A stretch of DNA of 64,000 nucleotides from assembly GCA_965153455.1 (NCBI GenBank), contig OZ234499.1, positions 496,001 to 560,000 on the forward strand. The letters are read 5' to 3'. The notes under the pieces are model-generated. The model was not told the origin of the DNA. It saw only the letters and a list, made by a program, of their open reading frames with translations, and did not search any database. Both the position numbers and the translations under genes were made by a program. Below, in pieces: positions 1-12,904 of this stretch (position 1 is its first letter; each line of letters starts with the position of its first letter). The DNA is from Sphagnum compactum (Eukaryota; Bryophyta; Sphagnopsida; Sphagnales).

Positions 1-806
1 TATTTATCAATTATATTCTTTTGTATTCCATATTGCTCATGAGGCCCTTTATACAAACCAACTTTGGGAAGGGAAAAAAAAGTGTATTTCCTTGTGAAAA
101 TAGAACTATACAGCTCCCAAAAATGAACTCCCAGTTCATAATAACACCATTCAGTCGATGGAACCTGTAGCACTTGCAATCTTAATATGACCAAATAATT
201 TCAAGAGAAGCTTTCTCCTGTGAAAACAAGGATGACAACAAAACATCTGCAACTTCTGGAAGAGTTTCTTCCTTTTGCAGCATATGCAGAATAAATGTGG
301 GACATAAGTAAAACTGAATGAGAGGTAATGGAATGAGAGAGCACAAAGAAAAACATCAAAAGACTTGTGAAACTGAGAATGTAGTGTAGTAAGGTGATGA
401 TTCATGTCATCATTGAAGAATTATATGTGTACAAGGGCACACAATGAAACACAATGAAGCCTTGGCAGCAGCTAGCTAGCTATTCAAACAAATCAGGTAC
501 TAGTACATGACACTTTGCACTATGTGTCTCTCAATACCTGGAGAAACCAGTAACACATTTTTACCAAACCAAATGCCATATCAAATCTTCAATTCCAGCA
601 ATCATGTGTATTTTACCCCCATGAATTTGATAAGTATGTATCAGAAGTTCCCAAATTATATATACAGGGAATCATGAATTTACCTATGTATACCTGCTTT
701 GTGGATAACACCTTAGCTCCACAGCCATAGCAGGTTGATAAAACCTTCAATATTTCTCATGTAGACTTGTTTTCGGGGTGAAGTTGTTTTTCTCCACCAT
801 TTTTTC
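1..806. other. 3' flank of the legumain gene, no gene seen
   Basis: This stretch lies beyond the stop codon of the minus-strand protease gene and probably contains its 3' UTR next to the stop. I see only short chance frames and no repeat or conserved protein motif. Confidence 0.5.
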
Positions 807-3800
807 CTATGCACTGTAACCTGCAGAGATAGGGCTCCATAGACCAGAGCCATGACCACTGCAGGCCTGCTGTGCCGCTGAAGCCATTTTAGTAGCATCA
901 ACACCAGCATTGCAAAGATTTGCAAATGCCCGCATGTGCTTCATGCCGTACTGTGTGAGATGTCCACAGCTTGACTCAAAGGTGCGTACCTGGATCCCAA
1001 AATTCCAAAGGTTAGAGAGGAAGAAAAAAAAGTGTCAGACAAGTCTCACACATGATAGGGGGGGACCATATTCAATTTTAATGTCTCAGGAACAGAGAAT
1101 CAGCAGAAGACCAGAAATATTCAAGCTGAGAATGAGCTGCATGGTTTGACACAGTGGAGAAATTGAAACCCAAGAGAGAAGGGGACATCAACAGGATGAT
1201 CCAAAAACAGAACAGGGCCTTGGAATAGTGCTAGTTGTTATGTGACACAAGGAAAGAAAGTTGAATCAAGGACAATCTGACAGGAGAGGTTGAGTCAACT
1301 ATCCAGACAAACTTGGGCTCCCCCAAGTTCTACAGAAATGTGTGACTGCAAACTCTTCTATGGATTCAATGGGTTTCAAAATTGTACCATTCCCTTGAGG
1401 CAATCCCAGTCATCCACTAGAACTTGCCCAGCAGGACGGATGGCATTCAATTTGGAAGGACCAGCCTCACTGCCAAAGAGGAGATTGCCTATGAGCTTGA
1501 CACTGTTGTCAAGGTGAACGCGATGGGCCATTGTGTTCACCAATTCCTCCCCTGCTTTCGATTTCCTGGTTGATCCCACTGCAGCATTGTTGTACTGCAA
1601 ACATGCAAGCCCAAGATATTACATAGGAACACCACACTATCTCATTTGGCTTCTAATTTCCCCTTGTGAGTCAAATCAACAGAAACTGAGGCTTGCTCAA
1701 GAAAATGTGCAACTGGAAGACAACACAAAAAGATTATACCTTGTGCCAGAGGTGAACTAGATCAGCATCGCGCTGATTCACAGCCAATTTCTTTCCTGCC
1801 ATCAAAGTGTCAGCCAAATTGACCTTAGGCAACACAGGTTTTGTCACATTCTCATTTGCAGGGTCGTAGCCAAGATATCGTTCCATCTCCTCAATAACCT
1901 TGTTTGTGTCTCCATATTGCATCACATGTGAACCTGTCCAGTATGTGAAATTCATTGAGGTTCTTGTTTTCACCTGCATTCAGACAGTTGCATATATGAG
2001 AAGGGGATATAAGGCAGCATGAACAGTACACAGTTGTGGAATATTTTCTGCACTCCACTACTTTAAATCCTTGGTTTTGATGGAATGTAGAATACAAGTA
2101 TTACCTGCTTTCCACTTCCACTTGCATTCTGCAGAACCAACTATATGTATAGTAATTTGAAAAGCAATCAGAAGAAAGGGATGATGATCCAATGTGACAA
2201 AGGCATTCAAGTATATTTATGGGAACTTACAATGATATACTGATCCTCCAGTGTTTCTACTTTCAGGTTCTGAATTTCACTGCAAACCACAAAATAATGT
2301 CAGAATCATGCACAAGCTCATAGAACTATCCCTTCCTCCTCCACATCACAGAATAGCATGGGTACAACACATTATCCATGAGAAATCTGGTACTGAGACC
2401 AAATTTTAATCTCCAAGTCCCCTTGTGTCTGCTGCTTTAGGTAACAATTGCCAGGAATCTGCAAAGAATGGATCTGCTAGAGCAATAAGACAAACTAATA
2501 CTGGCATCATCATGTCTTGAGCAGAAACTCACACATCTTCCATCCAAGCAACGCTGTAGAGATCCCCCAAGCAGGTTTCAAATTCTTGAGGAGGTGGTGG
2601 GTACATGCCGGGGCAATATGTTCCCCAGCTGCTCTCCTCTGCATTTGAGGCAGTGGTGGCATATATGTCCAGGCCCTCTGGCAAGAGTCCCTCAAAAATG
2701 CTCCCACTTTCACATGCCTCAATATATATCACCTAAGTCACACAAGCATACACATGTCAGATTAGAAAATATGTCATTTAGTTGCCTACAGTTCTCTCAG
2801 AATCCAAATTCCAGTGTTAGGTTACTTTGACAGAAATCTTGAGCATGGGGTTGACTCTTGGAGACACAAGAAACTGTGTTGATTCCTTAAAATCAGCTTT
2901 TGGCACTAGTACTTAGTGCAGCAAAAGACCAATAAATTTGTGAATACTTCAACAATTCAAAGTGGCCTGTTTAAACCTGATATCTTCCTCAGTTTTGGAC
3001 TATTGCCTCAAAATGAGGTTACAATTTCATGATGGCCAAACAGCTCCACAGTCAGAGATTGTTGAACTTATGAGTGAAATGCAGAGTCTCAGTGACATGA
3101 ACTAACACTGCAGAAACAAGAGTAACAGCACCTACCATTTCTTTGTATGTGCCAGCTGCATACTTCTTCTTCAGTGTCTCCACAAAGTCAACAGCATAGA
3201 GATAAGGAAAGTTTGGCATACCTGTGGCAAAGAAAACATTTAGAAAGCAATTGGACAGGACTCAATCAATTCTGTAGCAACAAGACATACTCCATTTCTT
3301 GATGGCCAGCAAAGAGTCTTAGTAGCTTCAGGAGGAAGTTTCAGTAACATTTGATATCCACAGAAAAAGGAAAGCGCACCAAGAACTCCAGGGCCACCAT
3401 GGTCTGTGTAGTAGATGAAGATGTGGTCATTGGGACCGCTATTGACCACCTTGCCACTGCCACCCTTAATGGCACTCTTGTCTCCTAAAATTGCTGCAAA
3501 GAAATTGTTGACTGTCACATTCTTCCCTGTGTAGTCCTGTACCACAACAAACAAGTGCAAGATACTTGACTAGTAATTACATAAGCAAAACAAGCATGGA
3601 GAAACTACCATCTAGTAAAAAAGAAAATGCAAAATATGCAAGCATCAGTGGGACTAAAAGTGCTACAATTGCACTCTCTTGTTCTGTTTCCAGCAATAGT
3701 AATACAAAAGGACAACAGATCTTCTGTGAGAGTTGCATAACACAAGCAGCTATAGGAATTTTCTTTGAGCAACTAGCACAGGACTTTCCATGAGTGAACC

Positions 3801-4818
3801 CAGTGAAAATTTTGACATCAAGTTCTAAAATGGGTCACTCTACAAAATTCACTGACGATAGCTAGAAAGTAGACTATAACAGGCCACAAGTGTCATTGAG
3901 AAAGAAACTACAAAGGTTCAACCATTGCAGCTTCATGCAGAATCACATGTATTTTACAGGTGCAAACCTCAAAACAAGCTGGGTATTTGCACAATAGCTG
4001 GTTCCAAGGCAATCATGAAAAACTTCTTAAAGAAGAATGAGAAAAAACTGAAGTGGTTGGTCTTCAGGGTAAGGACATCAGACCTTGGGAACTCCATGGT
4101 AGACATCACTGCCTAGAGGATTGTTGATGATAGTGCCTGGATATGGATTTTCAGAGTCATATGCAATATCGTCATACATGAACACAATGATGTTCTCATC
4201 CTTCAACCCTCCTTTTTTCAGTATCTGGTATGCGTGGCATACATCTGCCTGTGGGACACATACCAATCTGATTACATCAGAATGGAAAATTGTTGGCATC
4301 ATGGAGTGAACATTTTCACTTGAATCAAGGGTGAGAGGGCAGGTAATAAGGATTGGCTGAGGAGCAGCATCCCAGCTCGCTTCATTGCCCACTGACTGGC
4401 AAGCAAGAGCAGAACCAAAATTCACATCTGCAGCTCTTTCAGACCACATATAGACCATGCACAGAAGTGTTGAAAGGAGGGGGGCTTTACCACAGGAATG
4501 CAAGCGTCAAATAAAGAAGAGAGGATACCATGACTTGAAGAAGCAAAATTCAGACAAAAGAAGTTTGAGGTATTCTTGGATCGGCGTTGCAGGAAGTGCC
4601 AAAACTACCTGATGGCGGTAGTTGCCGTAACCAGCTGATCCTGCAAGGAGCACGGCCCAACGGACTCCGGCCGCGCTTTCAGACCCCTGATCCTCATCCG
4701 TTGCAATCGGCATCACGATTTTGCCGTCCCATATGCCACCTTGCCTGCCTGCTGCTGCGCTTACCACGAACAGGATTGCTAAGATGATTGCCACCAAAAC
4801 TCCCCGAAAGGAACCCAT
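807..4818 (-). CDS. VPE: Legumain / vacuolar processing enzyme (asparaginyl endopeptidase, peptidase family C13)
   Basis: Nine exons read on the minus strand: 4609-4818, 4084-4248, 3380-3536, 3136-3221, 2533-2732, 2231-2279, 1740-1973, 1388-1594 and 807-989. All junctions are GT-AG, and the joined frame is 1491 nt (496 aa), the usual length for plant VPEs. Residues 1 to about 24 form a hydrophobic signal peptide. The C13 core shows the catalytic His171 in YTDHGGPG and the nucleophile Cys213 in IEACESG, plus the conserved [13 protein letters not shown] and SHVMQYGD blocks. The C-terminal prodomain carries VDDWDCLK and [12 protein letters not shown], as in vacuolar forms that mature by removal of this domain. 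NVT (about residue 131) and NFT are possible N-glycosylation sites. The family cleaves after Asn (and Asp) in vacuoles, processing storage proteins and acting in programmed cell death; these roles are family knowledge. The start is the ATG directly before the signal peptide. I see no break. Confidence 0.95.
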
Positions 4819-6380
4819 CACTTCTCCTCCGTCTGCTTCTTCAAAAGAGAACACACACAGAGCTTCCTCTTTAACACTAGTTCCAGCATCAGCTAATAAT
4901 AACACCTAATAATAAGATGCCAATATTATCACCGCAATTGCAACTCTTCTTCACCACTAGTTCTTTTCAGGATGCTGGAACTCCAGTGCTGCGAACTGTC
5001 AGAGCAGTCGAGTAGGGAACTTAGAAGTTATTTTTCTGTCAATATCAACAACACGAGATGCAGAAACGTGTATCTGATAATACATAGTGACTCTAGAATT
5101 CTCCTCTGAAAATGCTCCGTTCTCTCTATTATTAGTCAATTATAGCAGAATTCCTGCAGGCGAGGCGAGAAACAGATGAACAATCGAAATTAACAAAGAA
5201 TGCTTCACGACCTCTGAATTGAGGAACAATAGGACTAGTTCTTCCTGCAAGGGAAAAAGAAAACACAACTCTCTCCTTGAAACATACAAATCTGGGAGAG
5301 TAATACTTAGACAGCAATGAGCAACAACTACAGAATATAACAATGAGTGCTCAACAGTCGACCAGCGCCCACCGGCGACAGTTTGAAGCGAAGAAATCTT
5401 CCTGACAAGAGAGGATGTAAATGAAGGAAAATCGATCTGTTCTTAGACTCACAATTTCCTTCAATTTCAATCTTCACCGCGAAAACCATGTTCCTACCTA
5501 CAGACTCTTGAAGGAAAATAGAAAAGAAAACGGATAAGTACGTACTTAGAGCACAGGCAGAAAGAGCACGCAGATAACAGACGACTGGAAAATCTATTTC
5601 ACAGCGCAAAACTCCTTACAAAGATCTTAAAGATCATGAGTCTAACATAACTTCTTGAAACACACGAATCTGGAAGTATAAGACAGCAATGAGCTACAAC
5701 TACATAATAATAATGAGCAACAGAACAGCGACCACCGGCGACAGTCTGAGCGAAGAATCCTCCCGACAAGAGAGGAAAAATAAAATACAATCGAGCAGTT
5801 CGTCTCACAATTTCCTCGAATTTCAATCTTCGAAGGAAAAATCAAACAGACAAAGAAGGAAAATAGAAAACAAAACTGAAGAGTACTAGAGCAGGCGGAA
5901 ATTGTAGCACACAGATCACACTAGCACGTGCTTGAAACTCCTTACGAAAAGAAAAAAAGAAAGTACATCATGGCGAAGCAGAGTAGCACCGGGGCACAAC
6001 GGCCACCACCAAAATCAAGAAACTTACAAGACTTGTCGTCGCTCCTGAGCGCTGAACGGACTTAATTCGGTTCAAAACAAGCGGGAAATGGAAGGAGGCG
6101 AACAAGCCGCGGCAACAACTGGCGGATCTCAATCTGTTGAGAGTGAGAGAAGAGATGAAGCGCGACTGCACATTGGCTGCTGTCGCGCGCTGCGTTCTTG
6201 TAGTCCGCCATCACGAGAGCTTGCAACGGCCGCTACCTTCGGCGCCCCGCGGGCTGCAAGGCTCGCCGAGGGGGTGGTGGTGGGGACCGGCTATAGCGGG
6301 TGACAACCAGTTGCCGGTCGACAATCAATGACCATGACGTCCGCCGACAGGGTAACCGGGAAAACTTTATGGCCCTTAGT
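4819..6380. promoter_or_regulatory. Upstream region of the legumain gene
   Basis: This region should contain the 5' UTR and promoter of the minus-strand protease gene. It is mostly non-coding, includes a long direct duplication annotated separately, and turns GC-rich around 6180-6350. I could not place a TATA box or transcription start with confidence. Confidence 0.4.
5262..5955. repeat. Diverged direct duplication, period about 378 bp
   Basis: Two copies lie head to tail, roughly 5262-5640 and 5641-5955. Shared landmarks in the same order are CTTGAAACAYAC, GACAGCAATGAGC, CACCGGCGACAGT, GACAAGAGAGGA, CTCACAATTTCCT and AACTCCTTAC. The matching landmark at 5276 recurs at 5654. The copies differ by many substitutions and small indels, so the duplication is not recent. 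It sits upstream of the legumain gene and may have duplicated part of its promoter or 5' transcribed region. Confidence 0.8.
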
Positions 6381-6696
6381 ACTAGGGTTTCTTTTACGGA
6401 TTTTGCGATGTGGTAGTTAAAGTGGCGATCGTCCAGAAAATTATTTAGCCAAAATTAGCTACAAACTACATACCAAAGTAGGAAGGAAAAAAAAAACATA
6501 ATCCTTCTATATTCTTTGGCAACCTACTGTGGAACTTATTATAAAAATCTGGCGATTTGGAAAAAAAAATCCCTTTGAAATCTGGCGAAATCTGGCGAAT
6601 TTGGGTCATTTTCTCTATGAAAAATCCTTTATTTAGATCGAAATCAGATATTTCACCTCGAAATTTGGCGAAAATTGGCCATTAAAAGAAACACTG
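6381..6696. mobile_element. Short non-autonomous element, CAGTGTTTCTTTT ends, copy 1
   Basis: The right end reads inward as CAGTGTTTCTTTTAATGG. The left end, around CTAGGGTTTCTTTTACGG, is an eroded match to it. The interior is rich in TGGCGA/TCGCCA words and encodes nothing. CA-TG ends of this kind resemble hAT-type DNA transposons; the superfamily assignment is inference. No clear target duplication survives. Confidence 0.5.
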
Positions 6697-6759
6697 GACC
6701 CTACACTCCTTCTTTACCTGCCTCCTTTTTTTTACTAAAGAAGGAGGTTAGGGTCAGTG
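6692..6759. repeat. Inverted repeat joining two element ends
   Basis: Two arms of about 25 bases (CACTGGACCCTACACTCC onward, and its complement ending GGTTAGGGTCAGTG) face each other across a short T-rich loop. The arms include the right end of the element to the left, the left end of the element to the right, and about 20 matching flanking bases. Confidence 0.75.
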
Positions 6760-7278
6760 TTTCTTTTAGGAATTTCTGTTTGTAGCTAAAGTGGGGATCA
6801 TTCATTGGAAAGATGTAGACGAGGTAGCAATCTTCCCTAGGAAGATTTAGCCAAATATGGCTACGAGCCAGAAATAAAGTACAAATCTTGAACCATCCTT
6901 CTATATGTTTGGCTACACAATAAAAACCACATATACGAATCTGACAATTTTTACTTTTTTTTTTTTTTTTCCTTTCACTTCTGGCAACTGAATAACTCCA
7001 AAATCACCTTTTTTTTTAATACATTTCGGTGATATATTGCCAGTAAAAAGGAAGGCTGCTCCTTTCCTACCTACCTAACTACTTACCTCACTTCAGTACT
7101 AACTGAAGCAAAGTTTTTTAATAAAAAAAAAATCAATAATGATAACAAAAAATTTGAAGGTTTTTTCCCAAAATATAACAAAATTAGTCAAATTTACTCT
7201 AGAAGAAAAGTGTGTTCCAAAAATTTCCCAATTTTTTAGTTGAAAAAAAGCAACAAATTTTGATGAAAAAAAACACTG
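6755..7278. mobile_element. Short non-autonomous element, CAGTGTTTCTTTT ends, copy 2
   Basis: It begins CAGTGTTTCTTTTAGGAATT and ends in the complement of CAGTGTTTTTTTTCATC. The stretch GTTTGTAGCTAAAGTGG ... TTTAGCCAAATATGGCTA ... TATGTTTGGCTACACAA recurs in order near 12.9-13.1 kb. There is no coding capacity. Confidence 0.55.
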
Positions 7279-7893
7279 AACCTCAGCGTAAGTTTTTTTT
7301 TCGGGGGTGAAGTGTCAAAAAGTTTCATAGTTCGATAGTTTATAGATAATACTATAATGTTATGATATTCGTCGTCACAACTAGTGTGTGCATGTTTTTA
7401 TAGGGTGAAATTTTGAATCCTGGCTAAAAAATAAAATGGAGATTCAAATGATACAAACGGGGTTTTTTTTTTTTGAAAAGATGAGCCCAAGTTGCCACAT
7501 TAGGAGGAAAAAATCAAAATTTTGGTTTTTTGATTGGTGATTGACATCATGCACCAATATATTAATCCTTGAAGTGCATTAAAACTAACATTAACAACAT
7601 CGAAAGTAAAGCCAGCAAATGGGTTCTTGTCCTGTGTAAGTGCATCTCTACAGTCTCACATCCACGTTTAGTTAGTTTCCAAGCCCAACCATAAAACTGA
7701 ATCTGGGACTGCAAGACCCCAAATAGGCGAGAGGCTACTAACAGAAAACCACCACGTGGACGAATCATTATGATTAACCAATCAGCAACAGGGAGAAGCA
7801 GTTAAGATCATATTCATTACACTTTTCTCTGAAAATCTTAGGCTTTGCTGTGCCATTCACCACACTCGCAAAACTGCTGGGTCAAAACCATCG
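7279..7893. other. Intergenic, nothing recognised
   Basis: AT-rich DNA with homopolymer runs. No gene, transposase motif or tandem repeat is evident. Confidence 0.4.
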
Positions 7894-8242
7894 GGCCGCA
7901 CAGTGAACCAGCATCCACCCTGCGCACCATCCACTGGATGCCCCTTATTACTCAGTTGTGGATGAACCTCAACAGAGTTAATCTTTGGTTTCACCTTGGT
8001 AACCAATTCTGTAGGAAATAGGTCTCATATATGGGTAGAGTGGTAGAAAATTAGGTAACTACTACGTAAATACATGGTTTATACTTAGATAAGGGCTGTT
8101 TTTACTACCTACCTATTAACCACCTACCAACTGAGCTAACCACCATGGTTATCTATGGAACTGAAACCCAACAGAAAATTGTTTCCTGACCACTTATCAT
8201 CCATCTTCATGGTGTGCTGGTGGGTGCTGGTTCATTGTGGCC
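7894..8242 (+). mobile_element. MULE-type MITE, copy 1
   Basis: A 349-bp element with terminal inverted repeats. The left end is GGCCGCACAGTGAACCAGCA and the complement of the right end is GGCCACAATGAACCAGCACC; the similarity continues inward through CACC and GCACACCAT. It is flanked by 9-bp direct repeats AAACCATCG (7885-7893) and AAACCATTG (8243-8251), 8 of 9 identical. A 9-bp target duplication is typical of Mutator-like elements. It has no coding capacity. Two further copies occur at 11861 (inverted) and 21692. Confidence 0.85.
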
Positions 8243-8251
8243 AAACCATTG

Positions 8252-11200
8252 ATTTTGCATGAAATATTTTATTGGGTGTCACTTAACACCATTAATGGAC
8301 AGGGGATCATGTTATTAAAGGAGCAAATTCCATTGTGCTAATGTAAATTTTCAGCATTTATCTTAACACCTTTACAAAAGGTGATTAGGTTTCAGTGTAA
8401 GAAAAAGCTAATTGTTGAATGAATTTCAAAGCTATCAAGACTATAAGAAATGGGTCATATTATGCCAATCCTTTCAGTTTAAGGTTTATTTAACCCCATG
8501 CATGTCTGATTTGGTAGATGTAGTTCAATGGACTAGACCCATCAGATTTGTTTCTCATGCTTTCTCAAACTCAATTACAAGCTTTCACACCCATTAAATT
8601 TATCATACATGTCAAGACAAATTTTCATTAGTCTTCAATAAAATGAAATTACATCTATTTAAATGTGTTGTTCCATGATTGGATAAAACTCCATAAAACC
8701 TCGATTCAATTGATTGAATATTTCACAATCCATGATTGGTCAAAATTCCATTGAGGTTTGCCAAGGATCATGCCCATTAGTTGCATGCCCTAAAGTTCAA
8801 ACAATTAACATTTGACATCTTATGAGACAAGGCCACACTTATGACCTAGATCAAAATTAAAATGTTATTGTTAATTTCAAGAATTTTCATCCATGCAAAA
8901 CTTGTCGTCTTTGGATCCAATCATCTTGTAATATGTGAAATTATTAAGACATTTCTTACTGATAGATAATAGAATTGATAGCAAATTTTAATTACAAAAA
9001 TACAGGAGGGCACATTCCATGATGTTCTAAGGAAATTATTGCTTAAAATTACAATTACTCTTCAGATTACACTATTTGCTATACATGGATATTGCGACTA
9101 AACTAAAAATTTCACAAGTAGGAAAAGAATGAAATATGTTAAAAAAGTAATTAAAATAATTATGTGCAATAAATGAAGTATCAAATCATTTGCCTCCTCT
9201 AACTTACTTTTAAAGCTAGTTTTAAATTATTAAGTACTTTTTATATATGTGCATGAAGATTACCTAATTCTCCCCCATAAGATCCAAGCCACTTCCAACA
9301 TGAAAATGTTGTAGACCAATTGAAATTTGAATGAGCAGTCCTCATCCAAAGCGCCCATTTCGATCTAAATGGTCATTTTGACAATAATACAACTTTTTTT
9401 TTTGGAGTACTGAGTTTACTATAAAGTCTGAGGTCATTAGTTTGAAAATGAAGGCAAATACATATGGTGTAAAGGAGAAGGTTTCAATCATGCAAGCTTC
9501 AAGCAGAATCAAAGTTGTTTCAACTTTTTTAGGGCCGTCCTCAAAGTAGAATTCAAATACTTTCAACAAAATCACTACTTGCTAACGTAATTGATTGGAA
9601 ACCGTTTCCAAATAAGTGCTTTGAATTCACCAACTGGTTCCACCCAAAGGCCATATTCTAAACCACCAAAAAAAATTCTTCCCTACTTTTGGTTGAATGA
9701 ACCCATCCAACAAGGGGCCATTGCTACCCCAAACCCATCACAACTTTGTATCATATATACCTTGATTTGATGATGCTGGCTCCACAAGCTTTGAAATGAA
9801 AAAAAAAAAAAAAGGTTTTGGGAGAAAACAGCATTACCCACTGCATTTAGGACGAGGTGAATTATCAATAGGAAGAAAAAGGATTTTGGTTGGTTGTTCT
9901 TCAAGATATAGTGTTTTATTGGGGTGAGGGAGAGTGGGTAGGTTAAGAAAGTGCTAGCCTAATTACATATGTTCCTTGAACCAAAGGGTTCAACCAAAAC
10001 CCTCTTGAACAACAACAAAGAATAGTGGATCCCCATCCCCCCTTCCTTCCTTTGCCCTTTTCCAATATCATTGGAGTTCTACATTTGTATAGTTGAACAA
10101 ATTCTTGTTCCTTGGATTTATCGAGAGTCTATGGCTTCAAGTTATTCATCACATAGTTATAGCCATCATGTATGTCTATGTCATCCATTAAAATAACTAC
10201 CTTTTTCAAGCCTAAATATTAAATACCTCATTCCTTTCCCCTACTCACTTACATGAAAACGCAACGCAAAACCTTTACAACTCTTTTTCAAATCCCGTTT
10301 GAAAATCTTCACCTCCTTTACCATTATCTTTCTCATTTCCTCACATACCTTTGGAACGCTTCCTTTTGAAGAATTAAGAGTGAAGCTTTTAAATTAAAAT
10401 TCAAAGAAAAATTAATTATTAGAGTACATTCCACGAATCCAGATCTTTTGTCCTGGCCACAGGGTTCTAATACTAACCCATAAGGACCTTTGCGTATTGT
10501 GGGTGTAGTGTGTTCAGACTTTAGACTCCTCTGGAGCTTTGGTAGGTTAAATAGAATAATTAGGTCCAAGGTTTTGTGTTTTTTTCCTCTTAGGGCTCCC
10601 CCTTGTGTGTACTGCACTTTTGGGTGTGTTTTTTTGTTTGGACTTGGGTCCTTTCTTTTTTCTTCTCCTGTTCCCTTGTCCGGTGTTTTCCTTTATTTTT
10701 TATTAAATTACTTAGAATAATTTATGCTGTGTAGAACACGTCCCTTATCATGTTGAGGTGCAACTGAAATTATTGGGTGGTCAAAAAACAAGGGAAAAAC
10801 TAAGTGAAAAGTTGTTGCGAGTGTGAATCCCCATAAGAACTACTATTCCATGCCCATATTTTGGCATGACACCCATTTGTACCACATTACAATACGTAGT
10901 TACTAGTAACTTAGTACCCTAAATTAGATGGGCCACATAAACTATTCATCAATAATTGTTTTTATAAAGGACTAATCTGAAAATGGGGGCAGGTATCCAA
11001 CCATGGGGTTGCCCCATTTTCATGCCCTTCTTTCCCCACCCCCCCCCCCAACCCCAAAATCTAGGATACACCTCTTCCAAAATTTGGCCCCTTCATTTTT
11101 TGAAAAGGGTTGGAGTGTGAACTACCTGTCCTCCCCTCGCCAAAATTGATTTTTTAATTCTAAAAAAATAAAAAATATATATATATATATAAACAAAACA

Positions 11201-11851
11201 ACAATTCCCAAGTGGCGAAAATCCAGGTCCCAAACCCAGAGGCGAAGCATTGGAATGGAACTGGCGCGGGTGACAACCGGGGTACGCGGTTTCCAAGATA
11301 GATGCATTCTGACTGGCCACCGATTCCACCGGTTTCCAAGAACTTGGGGGACCACAGGGCCAGTCAGTCACAATATCGCCACGTGGCAAATCTTGAAGAA
11401 GAATAAAGAAGTGTGGCTGTGTCCTATTGGTTAAATTGTATTCCTTTAATTTTGAAAATTTCAGAAAATGGGTTGTAGCCTAAATCAGTTAGAAATGATC
11501 AAAAAGTGTCAGATTCTGCAGGCAGCACCCACCCCCCCTAAAAAGTGCTCCTCACTTTTTAGCGCTGTTTTTCTTTTTTTCTTGCATGGCAGAGCACTTT
11601 ACATTCTACAGAACGGGCTGTGGACAGATTCTGCCTGGTGGAATCAGCCATTTATTTATGATCCGTTAATTCTCTCATGTTGAAAGTAGGCGTCTAAAGG
11701 CGGAATCCACACTAGAGGAAAATTCCAGCTCTCATTGATGCATTTTATGGGGAGCCTGAATACGTGTCCCTTGTTTGTAAATAATGCAGCTGTAAAAACT
11801 GCCCAAAAGTGGCCAATTAAACCTCCCCAGATGTGCCTCTGATCCTACGCC
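8252..11851. other. Intergenic, no gene recognised
   Basis: About 3.6 kb of AT-rich sequence without a supportable gene. It contains a C-run near 11038-11050, a short (TA)n run near 11177-11191 and a GC-richer patch at 11200-11370. Frames here are short and show no recognisable domain. Confidence 0.45.
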
Positions 11852-11860
11852 TCTCATTCA

Positions 11861-12312
11861 GGCCAGAGTGAACCAGCACCAACCAGTGCAATCATGAAGG
11901 ATGGATGGTAAGTGGTCAAGAAAATAGTTTTCTGTTGGGTTCTGGTTCCCTATCTAACCAATGACCATGGCGGTTAGCTCAGGTGCTTCTTTTACTACCT
12001 ACTCAGGTCACCATTTGCCTTGGTGATTCTAGTCACCATTTTAAATAACAAAAGATAAATGGGTTTCAGTTCCAGGCTTAAATAAATCTGAGAAGCCAAT
12101 TCTGGGTCTGGTTTTTTTTTTTTTAACGAAAAATTATGCAAAATCAAACGACAAAAGATTATTAAAAACTACCCATTTATCAGTTCCTTGAAATCCTCAT
12201 CACTGAAATATAACCTACTCCATACAAAAGAGATAACCAAGGTGAAACCAGATATTAACTCAGTTTAGGTCCATAGACAAGTGACTCATAATGGAGTTGG
12301 TTCGCTTTGGCC
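11861..12312 (-). mobile_element. MULE-type MITE, copy 2 (inverted)
   Basis: The left end GGCCAGAGTGAACCAGCACC matches the complement of the right end of copy 1. The right end, read inward, is GGCCAAAGCGAACCAACTCC. Internal landmarks (TAAGTGGTCAAGAAA, TTCTGTTGGGTTCTGGTTCC, CCAAGGTGAAACCAGATATT) occur in reverse orientation relative to copies 1 and 3. Candidate 9-bp target duplications are TCTCATTCA (11852-11860) and TTTCATTCC (12313-12321), 7 of 9 identical. The element carries an extra internal segment compared with copy 1. Confidence 0.8.
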
Positions 12313-12904
12313 TTTCATTCCTCCTTCCACACCTCAACAGGTTGGTTGTAAAGGCGGGGCGGCCTTTGAGGATTTTTGAACCAGTGTTGTGCGAGCATTT
12401 GGTTTTGTTCATAATGCCCTACTTAGTCTGGTTCTTTGAAAGTCTCGGATAAAAGAACTGCTGGTTCTGATTTTTTTTATTAATATTGGAATCAAAGAAT
12501 TGCTGGTTTATGCTATTTCAAACACTCGAAAAGGACTGGCAATTTTCAATGAAAGAATTGGCAAAAGAACTGTGGTTTTCTGGGTAGTTCTTTCATTATT
12601 ATTTTTAAATGGTATTTATAATTGTAAAGCACTTGTAGGAATTTCATAGTGGATTTGGAGGGCTCCTTATATCCTTGAATATCCCTCTTAGAAAAGATGG
12701 GGGATATTATGTATCTTCCCAGAGAGTGGGAGGGATCATGCCCCGATGAGTAGGCATATCACTCCAACTTTTAAAGAGTCAGCCTAAGAACACTCTTCCC
12801 ATGCCTAAGAATCTTACTCCCATGTCTCGCAATGTATCCATGATTGAGTTTATAATAACATTTTGCTCATGCTTTATGATGGCTGAAGACCATGGGTTTG
12901 GGGA

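Noticed and set aside
910-1760. Plus-strand frames across the legumain exons
   Set aside because: They are antisense shadows of exons 7-9 of the minus-strand gene.
2102-2125. Possible extra micro-exon in the legumain gene (reading NASGSGKQ)
   Set aside because: Splicing 2231 directly to 1973 gives QYIIVKTRTS, which matches the family without an insertion; the micro-exon would add residues not seen in relatives.
11093-11389. A 98-residue minus-strand frame in a GC-richer patch
   Set aside because: It has no similarity to any family I know, contains a (TA)n-encoded Tyr/Ile run and has no splice or context support.
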